Shown piece after piece: positions 8,458 through 16,422 of a stretch of 64,000 nt of DNA. The position numbers and the translations under genes were made by a program. A model generated the notes under the pieces. The model searched no databases, had not been told where the DNA came from, and saw nothing but the letters and a program-made list of their open reading frames with translations. How positions within the stretch are numbered: position 1 is the stretch's first letter; each line of letters begins with the position of its first letter. Source of the DNA: Nonomuraea muscovyensis (GTDB lineage: Bacteria > Actinomycetota > Actinomycetes > Streptosporangiales > Streptosporangiaceae); the NCBI RefSeq assembly GCF_014207745.1, contig NZ_JACHJB010000001.1:2418001-2482000 (forward strand). The letters run 5' to 3'.

Positions 8458-8620
8458 GTGCTCCTCCTGGTCCCGGGCCTCCGGCGCGGCGAAGTCCTCG
8501 GGTGGCGATGCGCATCCCCGGCACTCGCAGGTTTCGGTGACCATGAACGTCTGCACGCGGATCGCCGACCCAGAAGCCCGCAGGGCGCTCGACCAACTCA
8601 ACGAGAGTTTCGATCGATAG
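8458..8620 (+). pseudogene. Tyrosine integrase remnant (internally deleted), left side of island
   Basis: The segment LVPGLRRGEVLGW corresponds to the first catalytic-Arg region of actinomycete phage-type integrases. It runs, with a frame change, straight into a C-terminal end read from 8522, HSQVSVTMNVCTRI... and ...RRALDQLNESFDR before the stop at 8618-8620. That end is clearly homologous to the end of the second integrase remnant (HSRISVTVNVYTQI...KALDQLNDSLD) at about 21500-21594. The central catalytic region is gone, so it cannot be active. A hairpin and a partial tRNA-Thr 3' end follow within about 55 bases, as expected for int-attP order. Confidence 0.8.
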
Positions 8621-8645
8621 AGGCGGTTGCCGTACGGAGATCACA

Positions 8646-8667
8646 AAGGCCCGTCCGGAAGGGCCTT
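8646..8667 (+). terminator. Hairpin terminator after integrase remnant
   Basis: The arms AAGGCCC and GGGCCTT flank an 8-base loop 25 bases after the integrase remnant stop. A corresponding hairpin sits in the same place after the second integrase remnant. Confidence 0.6.
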
Positions 8668-8672
8668 CGACC

Positions 8673-8702
8673 CCGGGAGCCGCCTTCGGGATTCGAACCC
8701 GA
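8673..8702. repeat. att-like direct repeat, left copy (tRNA-Thr 3' fragment)
   Basis: This 30-bp stretch is identical to 21658-21687, which covers the 3' end of the intact tRNA-Thr gene (T-arm and acceptor strand on the minus strand). Identity ends abruptly after 8702. A tRNA 3'-end copy beside an integrase is the classical signature of a tRNA-integrating element, here marking the distal boundary of a roughly 13-kb island. Confidence 0.82.
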
Positions 8703-8800
8703 CAGTCCAGGACCGTCCACCGGCGCCTCCCGGGCCTGGTCGGGCAGGCTCTCAGTCCGTCGGTGGTCCACGGCCGGCGAGCGAGGGTCGTGTCCTCGGA

Positions 8801-10277
8801 GCGGTGTAAATAGCTTGACGAGGTAGGTGCCGTGAGGGGGATCTTAGGCGGCCTCGGTGGCGGGTGCCAAGGTCTGGTGGTCGGTGGGGTGGAGCTGTGT
8901 GGGCGGATGCAGCAGGGCTCGGCGGAGGTCTTGCAGGATGCGCAGGCCGTTGCTGGTCATGGTGAAGCCGCGCCAGCCGCGGGCGGCGCGATCGAGCACG
9001 GCCCACACGAGTGAGACGCAACTGGTCTCGCCGGGGAAACGGCCGATGACCTTGACGCGGCGGCGGGTCTCGCCGAAGGTGCGCTCGATGAAGTTGGAGT
9101 GCCGCACGCGCTTGTGGTGCTCGAGCGGGAAGCGCAGGTAGGTGGTCAGGCTCTGGCGGTCGGTGAGCAGGCACTTGACCGCTGCCGGATAGCGGCGGCC
9201 CCACGTGTCGGCGAAGGCGTCGATGCGCCGCTGCACCCAGTCGACGAGCTGCTGGCCAGGGGTGATGTCCTCACCGAGGTCGGTGAGGTCGAAGATCTGC
9301 CAGTAGGCGCTCTTCACCTCGGCCTGGTCGGCGGCGCTGACCTTGGCCAGCACGTTGCGGGCGCGATGAACGAGACACCGCTGGCGCAGCGAACGTGGGA
9401 AGACCTGCTCGGCGGCGCTGATCAGGCCGGGTGCGCCGTCGGAGACGATCAGCAGCGGCGGGCGCAGGCCGCGACCGGCCAGGTCGGTCAGGAAGTCGTG
9501 CCAGGCGTCGGTGGACTCGGATCCGGCGGCGGCCAGGCCGACGAAGACCGGCTTGCCGGCGGTGGTGATGCCCCAGGCGGCCAGGATCGGCTCGGCCCGC
9601 TGCCCGTCGTGCATCTTGAAGTGCGAGGCGTCCAGGAACAGGTAGTCCAGCTCCACCGCGGCGAGGTCGCGGCGGCACCAGGCGTCGTACTCGGCCACGA
9701 TGGCCTGGCAGATGGTCGAGACCGTCGACTTGGACAGCGCGGCCTCCGGGCCGAGCGCGTCGGCCAGCGCGCCCTCGACATCGCGCACCGACAGGCCGCA
9801 CACGAAGGAGGCGATGACCAGCGTCTCCAGCGCGTGGGTGCGGGTGACGCCGGCGCCGAACAGGCGGGAGGCGAACTTCTCGGTGGTGCCACGCAGCTTC
9901 GGGCGGGCGATGGTGATCGGCCCGCTGGTGGTCTTGACGGTGGTCGGGCAGTGCCCGTTGCGGTAGCCGGGCCGCATCGTGCTCTCCTCGACGCTGCTGC
10001 CGTCAGCGGTGATGGCGGCAGCGCGCTGGTAGCGGGCGCGGCCGAGGAAGGCGTCGATCTCGGCTTCGACGGCGGTCTGGATGATCAGGCGGGCGCCGAG
10101 CCGGGCGACGTCCTCGATGACCTCGACCAGGTCACGACCCTCGGTGAACAGGGCGTCGATCTCGGCGCGGATGGCCTGAACGGGCGGTAGTGTGCGTGCC
10201 ACGAGCGTAGGTCCTTGCGTAGTGCGAACTTTGGTCGGTTCAGCACGGCAACCTACGCTCGTTCACTTTTACACCGC
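8801..10277 (-). mobile_element. IS256-family insertion sequence
   Basis: About 1.48 kb with imperfect terminal inverted repeats. The outermost 10 bases (GCGGTGTAAA inwards) are identical at both ends, and an inner TGCCGTG block is shared. Flanks read TCCTCGGA on the left and ATCTCGGA on the right, a 6-of-8 match consistent with an aged 8-bp target duplication. It contains one transposase gene and lies just inside the left att copy. Confidence 0.8.
8844..10202 (-). CDS. IS256-family transposase
   Basis: The 452-aa transposase is full length for the family. DDE residues are visible in YLFLDASHFKM (first Asp), LIVSDGAPGL (second Asp) and HSNFIERTFGETRRR (Glu followed by the IS256 signature). 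The C/H pair lies in RQRCLVHRARN. The frame is intact, so the element may still be mobile. The start shown is the first ATG (MARTLPPVQAIRAEI), which lies inside the right terminal region as usual. Confidence 0.95.
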   Translation of the reverse strand: MARTLPPVQAIRAEIDALFTEGRDLVEVIEDVARLGARLIIQTAVEAEIDAFLGRARYQRAAAITADGSSVEESTMRPGYRNGHCPTTVKTTSGPITIARPKLRGTTEKFASRLFGAGVTRTHALETLVIASFVCGLSVRDVEGALADALGPEAALSKSTVSTICQAIVAEYDAWCRRDLAAVELDYLFLDASHFKMHDGQRAEPILAAWGITTAGKPVFVGLAAAGSESTDAWHDFLTDLAGRGLRPPLLIVSDGAPGLISAAEQVFPRSLRQRCLVHRARNVLAKVSAADQAEVKSAYWQIFDLTDLGEDITPGQQLVDWVQRRIDAFADTWGRRYPAAVKCLLTDRQSLTTYLRFPLEHHKRVRHSNFIERTFGETRRRVKVIGRFPGETSCVSLVWAVLDRAARGWRGFTMTSNGLRILQDLRRALLHPPTQLHPTDHQTLAPATEAA

Positions 10278-10437
10278 ATCTCGGACGCGACCGCCGGCGA
10301 GTGGTCGCAGGCTGTCCCGGGCCGCTTACAGTGGACAGGGAGAACGGCTGACGGCCTTCGGCCACATCGGCCGGCCCGTCCCATCACGTCGGGTAGCCGC
10401 TTACCACCTTCGTTCCACCTCACCCACAGGACCGGAC

Positions 10438-11850
10438 ATGACCGATGTCCTTGTCATCGGCGCCGGACCGGCAGGCGCCTTCGCCGCCCATCGCGCCGCG
10501 GACCTGGGCGCTCGTACCACTCTGGTGGCCCGCGAAGAGTTCGGTGGAATGGCGGCCAACGACGGCCCGGTGCCGGTCCGCACCCTCGCACACGCGGCCC
10601 GGTTGTTGCGGGAGGCCCGCCAGCTCGGCCGGTACGGCATCGCCACGGACGAGTTTCGCCTGGACTACCCGCGGCTCCTCGACCGGGTGGACGAGGTCGT
10701 CCACGACATTCGGACGCATTCCGCTCTGCGCAGCCGCATCGACGGCCTGGGAGTGAAGGTTCACGAGCATGCCGGAACGACCCGTTTCGTCGATCCGCAC
10801 ACGGTCGAGACCGACCGCGGGCTGCGACTCCAGGCCGAGAAGATCATTCTGTGCACGGGAGGGGTCAGCCGGCCACTCATCGTCCCGGGTGCCGAGCTGA
10901 CCCACACCCACAGCGATGCCTGGACGCTGCGCGAGGTCCCTCCGTCCATGCTGGTGATCGGTGGTGGTGCCACGGGACTGCAGGTGGCCTCTGTCTTCAC
11001 CGCCTTCGGCTCCCGTGTCCAGCTCTTCGAGACCGGGCCTCGTATCCTCGCGTCGGAAGACGCCGACGTCTCCGCGGTGGTGGCCGAGGCGTTCCGCGAG
11101 CACGGCATGGTGGTGCGAGACAAGCTCGACACGGTCAGGTCCTTCGAGAAGACGCCCGATGGCGTGCGCATGCATTTCGTTCGGAACGGCACACCCGACA
11201 GCGCCGAAGCGGCCCTGGCCGTGGTGGCCATCGGCTGGTCCGCTGACACCACAGGACTCAACCTGCCGGCGGCCGGAGTCGAGACCGACGAACGCGGCTT
11301 CGTGCGCGTCGACGCCTACCAGCGGACCTCCGTCCCGCACGTCTTCGCCGCGGGCGATGTCACCGGCCGGCTCATGCTGGTTCCGCAGGCGGCTCAGGCC
11401 GGATTCGTGGCGGCGACGAACGCGGTACGGGGTCCGCAACTCCCCCTGTGGGACCAGATCAGTCCCATCGGCAGTTTCACCGACCCCGAGTACGCCGGGG
11501 TGGGCCTGACCGAGACGAAGGCCCGCCAGGAGCACGACGTGATCGTGGCAACCATCCGCCTCGATGCCGCCGCACGCCCCATCATCGATGGTCGAACCAC
11601 CGGATTCTGCAAGCTCATCGTCGACCGGACCACCCACCAGATCCTCGGCTGCCATGTCGTGGGCGAGCGTGCCGTGGAGACCACCCAGTTGGCCGCTGTG
11701 GCGATGACAGCTCACATGCGGGTCCAGGACCTCGCCCGCATTCCTCTCTCCTTTCCCACCTACGCCGCCATCGTGGGTCGCGCCGCGTACGTCATCGTCC
11801 GCCGACTGGGCCTTGACGCAGACAGATCTCCGTACGAGCCACCCTGCTGA
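10438..11850 (+). CDS. NAD(P)/FAD-dependent oxidoreductase, disulfide-reductase fold without redox cysteines
   Basis: The 470-aa product starts at ATG 10438, after a weak AGGA. The FAD Rossmann motif is VLVIGAGPAGAFAAHRAADLG (residues about 4-24), the NAD(P) motif is SMLVIGGGATGLQVASVF (about 178), and the second FAD motif is HVFAAGDVTGRLM. This is the lipoamide dehydrogenase/mercuric reductase architecture. The usual CxxxxC site is absent: after EFGG come MAANDGPVPVRTLAHAAR with no cysteine. The C-terminal catalytic His-Glu is also replaced (IPLSFPTYAAIVGRA). It is therefore not a thiol-disulfide reductase. A soluble transhydrogenase-like or NADH-oxidising role is possible. Confidence 0.88.
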   Translation: MTDVLVIGAGPAGAFAAHRAADLGARTTLVAREEFGGMAANDGPVPVRTLAHAARLLREARQLGRYGIATDEFRLDYPRLLDRVDEVVHDIRTHSALRSRIDGLGVKVHEHAGTTRFVDPHTVETDRGLRLQAEKIILCTGGVSRPLIVPGAELTHTHSDAWTLREVPPSMLVIGGGATGLQVASVFTAFGSRVQLFETGPRILASEDADVSAVVAEAFREHGMVVRDKLDTVRSFEKTPDGVRMHFVRNGTPDSAEAALAVVAIGWSADTTGLNLPAAGVETDERGFVRVDAYQRTSVPHVFAAGDVTGRLMLVPQAAQAGFVAATNAVRGPQLPLWDQISPIGSFTDPEYAGVGLTETKARQEHDVIVATIRLDAAARPIIDGRTTGFCKLIVDRTTHQILGCHVVGERAVETTQLAAVAMTAHMRVQDLARIPLSFPTYAAIVGRAAYVIVRRLGLDADRSPYEPPC

Positions 11851-12254
11851 TGCTCTCCGCGGAGCCTTCGCCGGTGGGTCGCCCTCGCCCATTCGCTCGG
11901 ATGGCAAGGAACACTCCCCTTTGACGATCCCGGCAGCGCACTCCGAGCGAGCGATCGTTGAACCGGGAAATATTTGAATCCGACATCCGCCGAATCGCAT
12001 CACTGAACATCAGCGAACAACCTTGACTTCGACGATCGTTGAGAATTCTATTTGGGTGCATGACGTCGACCCGCAAAAACGGAAAGAAATCGCCATCATC
12101 GCACCCCTTGCCGCCCGTCGTCGCAGCTCGCGAGGGGTGAACGACCGAGCACCGCATGTCGGCACGACTGTGGTGCATCGGATCGATATCCTCGCGAACC
12201 TGGAGTCTCTGGAGGTTTGTCTCCGCAGACCAGATCTTCTTTGGAGATTTCTTT
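11851..12254. other. Intergenic region upstream of the DyP cassette
   Basis: No supported gene. Stretches near 11960-12070 are much more AT-rich than the surroundings and hold the candidate promoter at 12023-12051. The rest looks like a long untranslated leader or degraded sequence. Confidence 0.4.
12023..12051 (+). promoter_or_regulatory. Candidate sigma-A-type promoter for the DyP cassette
   Basis: TTGACT, then 17 bases, then TTCTAT in the AT-rich part of the gap. The -35 is good and the -10 is mediocre. It would leave a leader of about 200 bases before the repeat-protein gene. Confidence 0.35.
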
Positions 12255-12701
12255 GTGAATACCTTTCGCGGGCCTCGGGTATCGGGTCGTTGCATCCCCT
12301 TCACGAACCTTGTGCGCTTATACCGGCGCGAGAAAGGAAATTCCATTACCGCCACCACAGAGGCCCAGCGTACCGAGACGACCGAGGGCGAGGGGCGACC
12401 TCTGGACGCACTCCTGCTCGCGGCGCTCGCGGCTCGCCGCGATTCGGGCGAGGAAAGCGGCATCGACCACCCACTCCTGCTCGCCGCGCTCATGCGCCGC
12501 CGCCGGGGCGGCGAGGAGGAGAGCGGCATCGAGCACCCGCTGCTGCTGGCCGCGCTCATGCGCCGCCGCCGCGGCGGCGAGGAGGAGAGCGGCATCGACC
12601 ATCCCCTCCTGCTCGCCATGCTCATGCGCCGCCGAGGAGAAGGCGAGGAGGAGAGCGGCATCGAGCACCCGCTGCTGCTCGCCGCCCTCGCAAACCGGTA
12701 A
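12255..12701 (+). CDS. Protein of tandem 22-residue amphipathic repeats
   Basis: The C-terminal half consists of four head-to-tail copies of EESGI(D/E)HPLLLAALMRRRRGG, the last one shortened to end ...LLAALANR. A degenerate copy (GRPLDALLLAALAARRDSG) precedes them. Each unit alternates an acidic start, a Leu/Ala helix and an Arg cluster, suggesting charged amphipathic helices that stack or bind membrane or a partner. No known family was recognised. GTG 12255 was chosen because GGAGA lies 7 bases upstream. GTG 12312 or a rare ATT 12345 with AAAGGA are alternatives. It leads the gene row that ends in the DyP peroxidase. Confidence 0.65.
   Translation: MNTFRGPRVSGRCIPFTNLVRLYRREKGNSITATTEAQRTETTEGEGRPLDALLLAALAARRDSGEESGIDHPLLLAALMRRRRGGEEESGIEHPLLLAALMRRRRGGEEESGIDHPLLLAMLMRRRGEGEEESGIEHPLLLAALANR
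12450..12698 (+). repeat. Four 66-bp tandem repeats
   Basis: Units at 12450-12515, 12516-12581, 12582-12647 and a shortened one at 12648-12698 encode the 22-residue repeats. Units keep the reading frame and are very similar at the DNA level, so copy number could vary by slippage or recombination. Confidence 0.85.
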
Positions 12702-12796
12702 GGGCACGACTCCCGATCGCGGGCAGAAAAGGAGTCCCTCAGGTCGAGTGAATCGACGGCTAGGGACAGATCACATCGACCACAGAGGAGCAACTC

Positions 12797-13186
12797 ATGG
12801 CGTCAGAAGAAGCCGCCGAACCAACCGAGCATGACCCGGTGGAGTCGCTGATCGACGACGTCATTCGCGACATCCTCAACGAGGCGAGCCAGTCCACCAA
12901 GGTTCTCGCCCGCGGCGGGGACTCCATGGCCACCCTGATCGAGGCAGCCCTCACATCAGCGCCCCGCGCGATGCTGAAGGCCTCGACAGTTGAAAGGCTC
13001 CTGCTCGCACAGGTTCTGGCCTCCGCTCTGGCCGACGCTCTCGCGCCCGCACTGGCGGAGGCGCTGACACCCGAGATCATGAAGGTCCTGGAGCAGTACA
13101 GCACCAACGCCAAGGCCGACGAGCCGAAGGCTGCCCGGGGAACCACCGCCACAGCGAGGGGAAGCAGCAGCAGAAAGAAGACGTGA
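12797..13186 (+). CDS. Small helical protein of unknown function
   Basis: The 129-aa product has a good AGAGGAG site 8 bases before ATG 12797. It begins with an acidic stretch (MASEEAAEPTEHDPVESLID), continues with predicted helices (RLLLAQVLASALADALAPAL near residues 74-94) and ends in a basic Ser/Lys/Arg tail (SSSRKKT). Charge is polarised from acidic to basic along the chain, as in the repeat protein 95 bases upstream. It could be a structural or scaffold component. No family was recognised. It is the second gene of the putative DyP cassette. Confidence 0.7.
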   Translation: MASEEAAEPTEHDPVESLIDDVIRDILNEASQSTKVLARGGDSMATLIEAALTSAPRAMLKASTVERLLLAQVLASALADALAPALAEALTPEIMKVLEQYSTNAKADEPKAARGTTATARGSSSRKKT

Positions 13187-13437
13187 GACATCGGAGGCGA
13201 CGCTTCTGGGTCATGGGCATCAGTCATCTGGTGCCCATGACCGCGTGCTCTTCGGGCATTGCCCGCCGTCCATCTCCACCGCCGTCCTGCCAGGGGACCG
13301 ACGGCCATGCGTCGAAACCGGACCACGGCCCACCACCTCGGGAGCGGACTGTCTCCCAGCGCCGCATTATGGGACAATCACGACAGTCAGGCCGCTTCAG
13401 TCTCCCCCCTTGAGCAGGACGATGGAGAGGGACGGCC

Positions 13438-13971
13438 ATGGAGATCAAGCCGCAGGCGGTCGTCATCCCGAAGGAGACCGACCAGCTTGAGCAGGGGAAG
13501 TACGGTCCCGTCTACCCGCGGACCCCTGCGTGCTACGGGTTCACCATCATCGCGGATGTCAAACCCGGCCGTGCCGGCGCCATACGCGACTACGGCAACA
13601 CGCTCGCCAAGGCGCTGGAAGGCGATCCACAGCTCCTCGCGCCGCTCAAGCTGCACTACCTGCGCTGGGTGCTCTTCGACGACGACACACGCTTCATGTA
13701 CCAGGGGATCTTCGACACCGATTTCGACAAGTACACCGAGGACGCCATCGCCCTGTTCAGCAAGGCGGGGGTGAGTACGGCCTTCGAGAACCTCGAAGGC
13801 TTCCCCGAGGACTGGAAGACCAATCCCGAGGCGTTCATCAGGTTCGTCCGCGAGCACCACTGCCCGAGCTTCATCGAGTACGGCGAGTATCCGTACTTCA
13901 CCGCGGATGAGATCAAGAAAGCCCTGCGGATCAAGAACTCCCTGTCGGAGATGCTCGACCAGCTGCAGTGA
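13438..13971 (+). CDS. 177-aa alpha/beta protein linked to DyP peroxidase
   Basis: ATG 13438 follows GGAGAGGGACGGCC. The 177-aa sequence has a beta-alpha-beta pattern (YGFTIIADVKPGRAGAIRDY, LHYLRWVLFDDDTRFMYQGI, then TDFDKYTEDAIALF), typical of ferredoxin-like barrels of the kind also used by DyP and chlorite-dismutase folds. Fold assignment is inferred from pattern only. It has no signal peptide and ends with a helical segment. It is separated from the next gene by only 28 bases, so it is probably co-translated with the 339-aa protein and the DyP peroxidase. Confidence 0.75.
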   Translation: MEIKPQAVVIPKETDQLEQGKYGPVYPRTPACYGFTIIADVKPGRAGAIRDYGNTLAKALEGDPQLLAPLKLHYLRWVLFDDDTRFMYQGIFDTDFDKYTEDAIALFSKAGVSTAFENLEGFPEDWKTNPEAFIRFVREHHCPSFIEYGEYPYFTADEIKKALRIKNSLSEMLDQLQ

Positions 13972-13999
13972 CATCCGCCGGCGCCACCCGGAGAACGAG

Positions 14000-15019
14000 A
14001 TGAACGAGTTCAGAACGGCGCGTACCTACAACCAGAATCACGTGCCGCGCCGGTACACGCCCGGCCGGCGGCGGTTGAGCATCTACGTCGCGTGGAGCTT
14101 TCCCGCGGAGGCGGGCAGGGATCCGGCAGGATTGGACAACCGGTTCTCCACGATGACCGAGGTGCGCCGCGTGACCTGGCCGGCGTACGAGGACCCGAAA
14201 TGGTCGGATCCGCTGCGGTTCCAGCAAGGCATCGCGGGCGGGCTGGAGCTGTTCTTCTGGGGCTGGCTGCCTTTCCAGCAGTTCGTCCAGGAGACCACCG
14301 GACACCCCGTGCCCGTGTACCAACGCATCGACCAGGCCGGATTCCACACGCCCCTGGACGAGCGAGTGCTGGCCGACACCGACACCGTGTTCGTGTGGGG
14401 ACTGGACCACATGATCACCGGCCAGGACGCCACACCCGACGAGATCGAGGCGGTGCGCGACTTCCTCACCCGCGAAGGCACCTGCCTGGCCCTGGGACCG
14501 CATCACGACGTCGGCGCATCGGACGACATGGCGGTGCGCGACATGGAGTATCACCACCACGGTGACGCGCTGGTGCCCCGCCAGCAACGCTTCGGCAGGT
14601 ACACCCGATCGCTGATGGCAGGTCTGGGGGTGCCCGTCGAGAACCGCTACGGGCTCCGTCCCGCGGTGACGGAGGGGAACAGGAGCGCCCCGCTCTCCAT
14701 CGCCCGGGATCTGGACACCAAGGGGTGGTTGGAAGGCGTGTCCAGCTTCAACTTCCACATGCACCTCCCCCACTACGCGGTGACCACCGACGATCCGAAA
14801 GCCGTCCATGTGCTGGGCAGGCAGCCGATCGACATGTCCAGGCCGCCGCACCCGTTCACCGAGGCCGGCAACACCGAGTTCAACATGTTCCTGTGGATGC
14901 CACCCGCGGGTGACCGGGCAGGGGACATCATCTTCGCCGACACCACGATCTTCAGCTCGCTGTTCGGCGTCGACGAGAGCCTGCGCACCTTCTGGCACAA
15001 CATCGTCTCGGCGAAGTAG
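14000..15019 (+). CDS. 339-aa protein with a class I amidotransferase-like region
   Basis: ATG 14000 follows CGGAGAACGAG. The central part DTVFVWGLDHMITGQD... DEIEAVRDFLTREGTCLALG resembles the flavodoxin-like core of glutamine-amidotransferase or ThuA/DUF4350-type domains, but no Cys nucleophile stands at the expected elbow. A His-rich stretch (MEYHHHGDALV, then NFHMHLPHYAV) could bind metal or heme. No signal peptide. It lies 22 bases before the DyP gene and 28 bases after the 177-aa gene. The function is unknown; the tight spacing suggests it works with the peroxidase. Confidence 0.72.
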   Translation: MNEFRTARTYNQNHVPRRYTPGRRRLSIYVAWSFPAEAGRDPAGLDNRFSTMTEVRRVTWPAYEDPKWSDPLRFQQGIAGGLELFFWGWLPFQQFVQETTGHPVPVYQRIDQAGFHTPLDERVLADTDTVFVWGLDHMITGQDATPDEIEAVRDFLTREGTCLALGPHHDVGASDDMAVRDMEYHHHGDALVPRQQRFGRYTRSLMAGLGVPVENRYGLRPAVTEGNRSAPLSIARDLDTKGWLEGVSSFNFHMHLPHYAVTTDDPKAVHVLGRQPIDMSRPPHPFTEAGNTEFNMFLWMPPAGDRAGDIIFADTTIFSSLFGVDESLRTFWHNIVSAK

Positions 15020-15041
15020 CGCGGCGGGGAGGCAGGTTCCG

Positions 15042-16382
15042 GTGAGTGAGCGCACCCAGGCCCAGGTCAAGCTCGACCTCGACGACATCCAGCGCGGGGT
15101 GCTCAGCCCCAGGCCGACACCGTACGCGGCGACCTACATCCTGTTCCGCATCGACGACCGCGACCACGGGCGGGAGCTGATGCGCCGCGCCGGCGCAGTG
15201 GTGACCTCTGCCGCCGACACGGTGAGCCCGCTGGGCGAGACCTGGGTCAGCGTCGCCCTCACCTACCACGGGCTCAAGGCTCTCGGGGTTCCGCGGGAAT
15301 CGCTGGACACCTTCGCGTGGGAGTTCCGGCAGGGCATGGCCGCACGGGCCAACGTGCTCGGCGACGTCGGCGAGAGCAGCCCCGCCACCTGGGAGCCCCC
15401 GCTCGGCACGCCCGACGTCCATGTGGTGCTGGTGGCACTCGCGCCTGACAGCGCGCGGCTGGAGGCCGCCGTCGACCGCGCTCGCCCGGCCTACGACGCC
15501 CTGCCCGGCGTGACGGCGATCTGGCGCCAGAACTGCCACGCGCTGCCCACCGAGACCGAACCCTTCGGCTACCGCGACGGCATCAGCCATCCGGCCGTCG
15601 AGGGCAGCGGCATCGCCGGATCCAACAAGCTGGAGGTGCCGCTCAAGGCCGGCGAATTCGTGCTCGGCTACCCCGACGAGCTCGGCGGCATCCAGACCCT
15701 GCAGCCCGATGTGCTCGGACGCAACGGCACCTACGTGGTCTTCCGCAAGCTCCACCAGCGCGTCGCCCTGTTCCGGCGCTACCTGAGGGACAACGCCACC
15801 GGCCCGGAAGACGAGGAACTGCTGTCAGCGAAGATCATGGGCCGCTGGCGCAGCGGCGCCCCGCTGGCGCTGTGCCCGCTGCACGACGACCCCGACCTTG
15901 GCGCCGACCGGTACCGCAACAACACCTTCCTGTTCGAGCAGGACGACCCGGCCGGCTTCACCACTCCCGGCGGCAGCCACGTCCGCCGGGGCAACCCCCG
16001 GGACGCGGCGGTGGCCGGCGTGGCGAGGCTGCACCGGATGATCAGACGTGGCACCGCGTACGGCCCGCTGCTGCCCGAGGGCGTCCTGGAAGACGACGGC
16101 GCCGACCGCGGGCTGATGTTCGCCTTCGTCGGTGCGCACCTGGGCCGGCAGTTCGAGTTCGTCCAGTCCGAATGGATGAACAACGGTGTCTTCTTCGGCG
16201 CGGGCGACGCCAGAGATCCCGTCGCCGGCTCCGCCGACGGCTCCGGCGATTTCACCATTCCCCGGCGTCCCGTACGGCGACGCCTGCTCTCGCTGCCACG
16301 GTTCGTCGTCACGCGCGGCGGCGAATACTGCTTCATGCCAGGACTGACCGCGCTGCGCTGGCTCGGCGACCTCACAGACTGA
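15042..16382 (+). CDS. DyP-type heme peroxidase
   Basis: GTG 15042 is preceded by GGGGAGGCAGG and gives 446 aa. The DyP hallmark GxxDG is FGYRDGISHP, with the catalytic Asp near residue 179. The proximal heme ligand is likely His313 in GGSHVRRGNPRD, and a distal Arg stands in MIRRGTAYGP. DyPs oxidise dyes, phenolics or porphyrins with H2O2. Length is in the range of the larger C/D-type enzymes. There is no Tat or Sec signal and no encapsulin cargo-loading tail, so it appears cytoplasmic and perhaps held by the companion proteins. It is part of the 12255-16382 gene row. Confidence 0.93.
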   Translation: MSERTQAQVKLDLDDIQRGVLSPRPTPYAATYILFRIDDRDHGRELMRRAGAVVTSAADTVSPLGETWVSVALTYHGLKALGVPRESLDTFAWEFRQGMAARANVLGDVGESSPATWEPPLGTPDVHVVLVALAPDSARLEAAVDRARPAYDALPGVTAIWRQNCHALPTETEPFGYRDGISHPAVEGSGIAGSNKLEVPLKAGEFVLGYPDELGGIQTLQPDVLGRNGTYVVFRKLHQRVALFRRYLRDNATGPEDEELLSAKIMGRWRSGAPLALCPLHDDPDLGADRYRNNTFLFEQDDPAGFTTPGGSHVRRGNPRDAAVAGVARLHRMIRRGTAYGPLLPEGVLEDDGADRGLMFAFVGAHLGRQFEFVQSEWMNNGVFFGAGDARDPVAGSADGSGDFTIPRRPVRRRLLSLPRFVVTRGGEYCFMPGLTALRWLGDLTD

Positions 16383-16422
16383 GCGCGGCGACACTCCTCT
16401 GGTACGAGGACCGGGGATTCAC

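Noticed and set aside
15042..16382. DyP as an encapsulin cargo
   Set aside because: No encapsulin shell gene nearby and no cargo-loading peptide at the C-terminus, which ends LRWLGDLTD.
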